Below, in pieces: positions 41,168 to 43,618 of a DNA stretch of 43,618 nucleotides. This DNA is from Desulforhopalus sp. GTDB taxonomy: Bacteria; Desulfobacterota; Desulfobulbia; Desulfobulbales; Desulfocapsaceae. The stretch lies in NCBI GenBank assembly GCA_024710585.1, contig JANJUM010000205.1, positions 1-43,618 on the forward strand, in the 5' to 3' direction. The notes beneath the pieces are model-generated. The model worked only from the letters and a program-made list of their open reading frames with translations, ran no database searches and was not told the origin of the DNA. The position numbers were made by a program, and so were the translations under genes. How positions within the stretch are numbered: position 1 is the first letter of the stretch; each line of letters opens with the position of its first letter.

Positions 41168-43333
41168 TCAGTCGGCCTGCTGCAACAGGCCGAGCTCGCG
41201 CATCTTCAGGTAGAGGGTCTTGCGTTCGATGCCCAGCTGCCGCGCCGCCTGGGTGCGGTTCCAGCGGCAGCGGCCGAGCACCTGGAGGAGGTAGTCGCGC
41301 TCGAAGCGCTTGCCGGCCTGGCGCAGGGGCAGTATCGGCCCTTCCGGCGGCGGGGCCTCGTCGCCGGCGCTTTCTGGAAACTCCAGCACCTGCAGGTTGA
41401 CGTAGCGCTGGATGGTGTTTTCCAACTCGCGCACGTTGCCCGGCCAGTGGTGGGCGAGGAGGGCGTCCATGTCGCGACCGCTCAGGCGCGGCGGCTGCCC
41501 GGCGGCGGCATGCTTGGCGAGGAAGTGCTCGACGAGCAGGGGGATGTCCTGGCGGCGCTGGCGCAACGGCGGCAGGGTGATGGGGATGACATGGACGCGG
41601 TAGAAGAAGTCCTCGCGCATGCGCCCCTCCTCGAGGAGGCGGCGCAGGTTGCGGTTGGTGGCGGCGATGATGCGCACGTCGGCGTTGCGGCCGCTGACTC
41701 CGCCCAAGGGGGTGTAGCCATTGCTCTCCAAAACGCGCAGCAGCTTGGCCTGCATGGCCTCGTCGATCTCCCCCAGTTCGTCGAGGAAGAGGGTGCCGCC
41801 GGCGGCGCGGTCGAAGAGGCCGGGTTTGTCCTTGTCGGCGCCGGTGAAGGCGCCGCGGCAGTAGCCGAAGAACTCGCTTTCCATCAGCGAGGGGGGGATG
41901 GCGGCGCAGTTGACGGCGACGAAGAGGTGGCGGCCGCGGTCGCTCATCTCGTGGATGGCCCGGGCGACCAGTTCCTTGCCGGTGCCTGACTCGCCGTAGA
42001 GGATGACGTTGGCGTCGCTGGCGGCGGCGCGCAGGATGAGCTCGTAGACCTTCTGCATCGCCGGGCTGCGACCGATGATCCTGCCGAAGCGGAAGCGGTC
42101 TCCGATGTTCTCGCGCAGGCGCAGATTCTCCTTGGCGAGGTAGCTCTCGCGCTCGCGCAGGGCATCTTCGGCGAGCTTGCGCTCGTGGATGTCGAGCAGC
42201 ACGGTCTGCTTGGCGCCGATCTCATTCTCCGCCCAGTAGACCGGCGAGCCGACCGCGTAATACCAGCGCCCGTTGTGGGGGTTGCGGAACTCGTACTTGA
42301 CGGTTTCACCGGCGAAGACGCGCTGGTCGTCGCACCACGGGCAGGGGGCGTCGAGGCCGTAGAGGCGGCGGTGGCAGGGGGCGTCCTCGGCGCTGTCGGC
42401 CTGGCTCTGCTGCTGCTGGCCGTTCATGTAGACGAGGCGCCGTTCGGCGGTGGAGATATAGAGAAAGCCGTCGAAGGCCTCGAGGATGCCGCTGAGGCGC
42501 GACGAGCTCTCCATGTGGTAGCGGCGGGCGGCCTTGAGCGAGGTGATGTCGAGCAGCGAGGCGACGCTGGCGCTCGAGCCGGCGATCATGTCGACGCGCA
42601 GGAAGACGTCCTTGAGGTTGCCGCTCTTGTCGCGCAGGGTGAATTCGTACTCGATGGGCACGCCTGGATGGCTGTTGCGCCGCGCCTGATGGTAGCGCAG
42701 CATGCGGTCGAGGTCGTCGCTCCTGGCGATGAAGGCCGGCCAGTGGATGCGTCCCTCGATCTCTTCCTTGCTGTAGCCGGTGAGCAGGGCGAAGCTCTCG
42801 TTGGCCAGGGAGACGGTGGTGTCCGGCTCGATGATGATCGTCGCCGTGCCGGTGTTCTCGAAGACGCTGCGGTAGCGGTCGACGCTCCGCGCCAGGGCCT
42901 GCTCGGCGAGATGGCGCGGGGTGACGTCCTCGACGAAGGACTCGAGGTGGAGCATCTCCCCGGCGGGGGAGCGGGCGATGCGCACATGGAGGCGGCAGTG
43001 GCAGAGGCTGCCATCTTTCTTTTGCCAGCAGATTTCCTCGGGCTGCGGCCGCTCGCCGGCGGCCAGCCTGGCGAGGAGGTCGTGGCGCTGCTCGGGCTGG
43101 TGGTAGAGGGGAAGGACCGAGTTGCCGGTGGCGGCACACAGCTCGTCGAAGTCGTCGTAGCCGAGCATGCGCGCGAAGGCCTCGTTGCCGTCCAGGATGC
43201 GGCCGGCGGGCGAGGTGCGCACGATGCCGATGGGCGCGAGGCGAAAGAGGTCGCGGTACTGGCGCAGCTCCTCGGCGCAGCGAAAGGTGGCCTCGGCAAG
43301 GTCCTCGCTGGCGGGCGGGCGCGGCTCACTCAT
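41168..43333 (-). CDS. PAS-domain sigma54-dependent transcriptional activator
   Basis: A 721-residue enhancer-binding protein. Residues about 20-390 hold three PAS-type domains. The third contains a CX10CX2C motif (C320, C331, C334) around [11 protein letters not shown]. The AAA+ domain (about 410-640) has Walker A GESGTGKE, the sigma54-contact loop GAFTGA (about 494-499) and Walker [12 protein letters not shown]. The C-terminal Fis-type helix-turn-helix includes [19 protein letters not shown]. There is no receiver domain or membrane helix, so PAS domains sense a cytoplasmic signal directly. The ATG overlaps the nudC stop (ATGA). The dyad at 41108-41126 and the promoter at 40937-40951 make the ligase gene its likely target. 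Confidence 0.92.
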   Translation of the reverse strand: MSEPRPPASEDLAEATFRCAEELRQYRDLFRLAPIGIVRTSPAGRILDGNEAFARMLGYDDFDELCAATGNSVLPLYHQPEQRHDLLARLAAGERPQPEEICWQKKDGSLCHCRLHVRIARSPAGEMLHLESFVEDVTPRHLAEQALARSVDRYRSVFENTGTATIIIEPDTTVSLANESFALLTGYSKEEIEGRIHWPAFIARSDDLDRMLRYHQARRNSHPGVPIEYEFTLRDKSGNLKDVFLRVDMIAGSSASVASLLDITSLKAARRYHMESSSRLSGILEAFDGFLYISTAERRLVYMNGQQQQSQADSAEDAPCHRRLYGLDAPCPWCDDQRVFAGETVKYEFRNPHNGRWYYAVGSPVYWAENEIGAKQTVLLDIHERKLAEDALRERESYLAKENLRLRENIGDRFRFGRIIGRSPAMQKVYELILRAAASDANVILYGESGTGKELVARAIHEMSDRGRHLFVAVNCAAIPPSLMESEFFGYCRGAFTGADKDKPGLFDRAAGGTLFLDELGEIDEAMQAKLLRVLESNGYTPLGGVSGRNADVRIIAATNRNLRRLLEEGRMREDFFYRVHVIPITLPPLRQRRQDIPLLVEHFLAKHAAAGQPPRLSGRDMDALLAHHWPGNVRELENTIQRYVNLQVLEFPESAGDEAPPPEGPILPLRQAGKRFERDYLLQVLGRCRWNRTQAARQLGIERKTLYLKMRELGLLQQAD

Positions 43334-43618
43334 TCCTTTTTCCCCCGGGAGAGGAAGTCTTCGATGAGCAGCCGCGAGATGGAGATCGGCGACGGCAGGG
43401 CCGGCATGTTGTCGCGGCTGAACCAGCGCGCGTCTTCGAGCTCGCCACGGTCGACGACCAGCTCACCGCCCAGGTAGCGGCTGGTGAAGCCGATCATCAG
43501 CGAATGCGGGAAGGGCCAGGGCTGGCTGGCGAGGTAGCGGATGTCGCCGACCTCCACCCCCGCCTCTTCCATGATCTCGCGCTTCACCGCCTCCTCGAGG
43601 GTTTCGCCCGGCTCGACG
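43330..43618 (-). CDS. nudC: NAD(H) pyrophosphatase, Nudix (NudC-like), partial
   Basis: Only the C-terminal 95 or so residues are in the window; the 5' end lies beyond position 43618. The Nudix box is readable up to the edge (EPGETLEEAVKREIMEEAGV) and is followed by SQPWPFPHSLMIGF, the NudC/NADH-pyrophosphatase hallmark. The enzyme hydrolyses NADH, and in some bacteria removes NAD caps from RNA. Its stop overlaps the start of the sigma54 regulator, so the two are coupled, although no functional link is evident. Confidence 0.88.
   Translation of the reverse strand, partial: VEPGETLEEAVKREIMEEAGVEVGDIRYLASQPWPFPHSLMIGFTSRYLGGELVVDRGELEDARWFSRDNMPALPSPISISRLLIEDFLSRGKKE

Noticed and set aside
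1-43618. tRNA, rRNA, CRISPR, transposase or integrase features
   Set aside because: I scanned the gaps by eye and saw no cloverleaf tRNA, no spaced direct-repeat array and no mobile-element protein; nearly all sequence is ordinary chromosomal coding.

Overview
This is a GC-rich chromosomal stretch from a Gram-negative bacterium. It encodes outer-membrane functions (an Lpo-type lipoprotein, a TolC channel, Lnt), a three-part TRAP transporter, sigma54 enhancer-binding regulation, PAS domains with a Cys motif, and an alpha-beta fused carboxyltransferase. Together these suggest a deltaproteobacterium (Desulfobacterota, possibly near Desulfobulbales or Desulfuromonadales). That placement is inferred from gene content. 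I see no rRNA, tRNA, CRISPR array, insertion sequence or phage gene. Coding density is high, and several gene pairs overlap by 4 bases (ATGA or GTGA), which marks translationally coupled operons.

Layout. 1-2431: a CpxRA-type envelope-stress two-component system preceded by two CpxR-box-like direct repeats. 2428-3315: a DMT/EamA exporter. 3316-4048: a long gene-free stretch ending in an AT-rich promoter. 4049-5776: an Lrp/AsnC regulator and alanine dehydrogenase, closed by a strong bidirectional terminator. 5863-9483 (minus): corC, lnt and prfB, the last with the classic RF2 programmed +1 frameshift. 9969-13676: a biotin carboxylase and a fused AccA-AccD carboxyltransferase. 13840-16558: a PilB/GspE-type ATPase and an HDOD protein. 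16649-19588 (minus): a dctPQM TRAP transporter with a palindromic operator over its promoter.

20125-26333: a CheR-PAS-histidine kinase-receiver hybrid lacking CheB, a cupin, a DUF2156 protein, an SDR oxidoreductase and a NIPSNAP protein. 26633-29497: a HerA-like ATPase and a CMD/AhpD-like protein without catalytic cysteines. 29519-32289: PBP1B coupled to a TPR lipoprotein resembling the LpoP activator. 32383-34118: a MarR regulator coupled to a TolC channel. 34393-35676: a tandem fusion of two CDP-alcohol phosphatidyltransferase domains. 35688-38482 (minus): trkA-trkH potassium uptake. 38731-39153: a membrane-anchored IscU/NifU-like scaffold. 39215-43618 (minus): an acyl-CoA ligase, a sigma54 enhancer-binding regulator and a partial nudC.

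Functional themes are envelope maintenance (CpxRA, Lnt, PBP1B with its lipoprotein, TolC, phospholipid head-group synthesis), fatty-acid and carbon metabolism (acyl-CoA carboxylase, acyl-CoA ligase, Ald, TRAP) and signalling. The most noteworthy items are the two-headed CDP-alcohol phosphatidyltransferase, the membrane-anchored IscU-like protein, the apparently self-contained sigma54 circuit for the acyl-CoA ligase (regulator, dyad and -24/-12 promoter), the alpha-beta carboxyltransferase with a non-standard zinc finger, and the LpoP-like partner of PBP1B.
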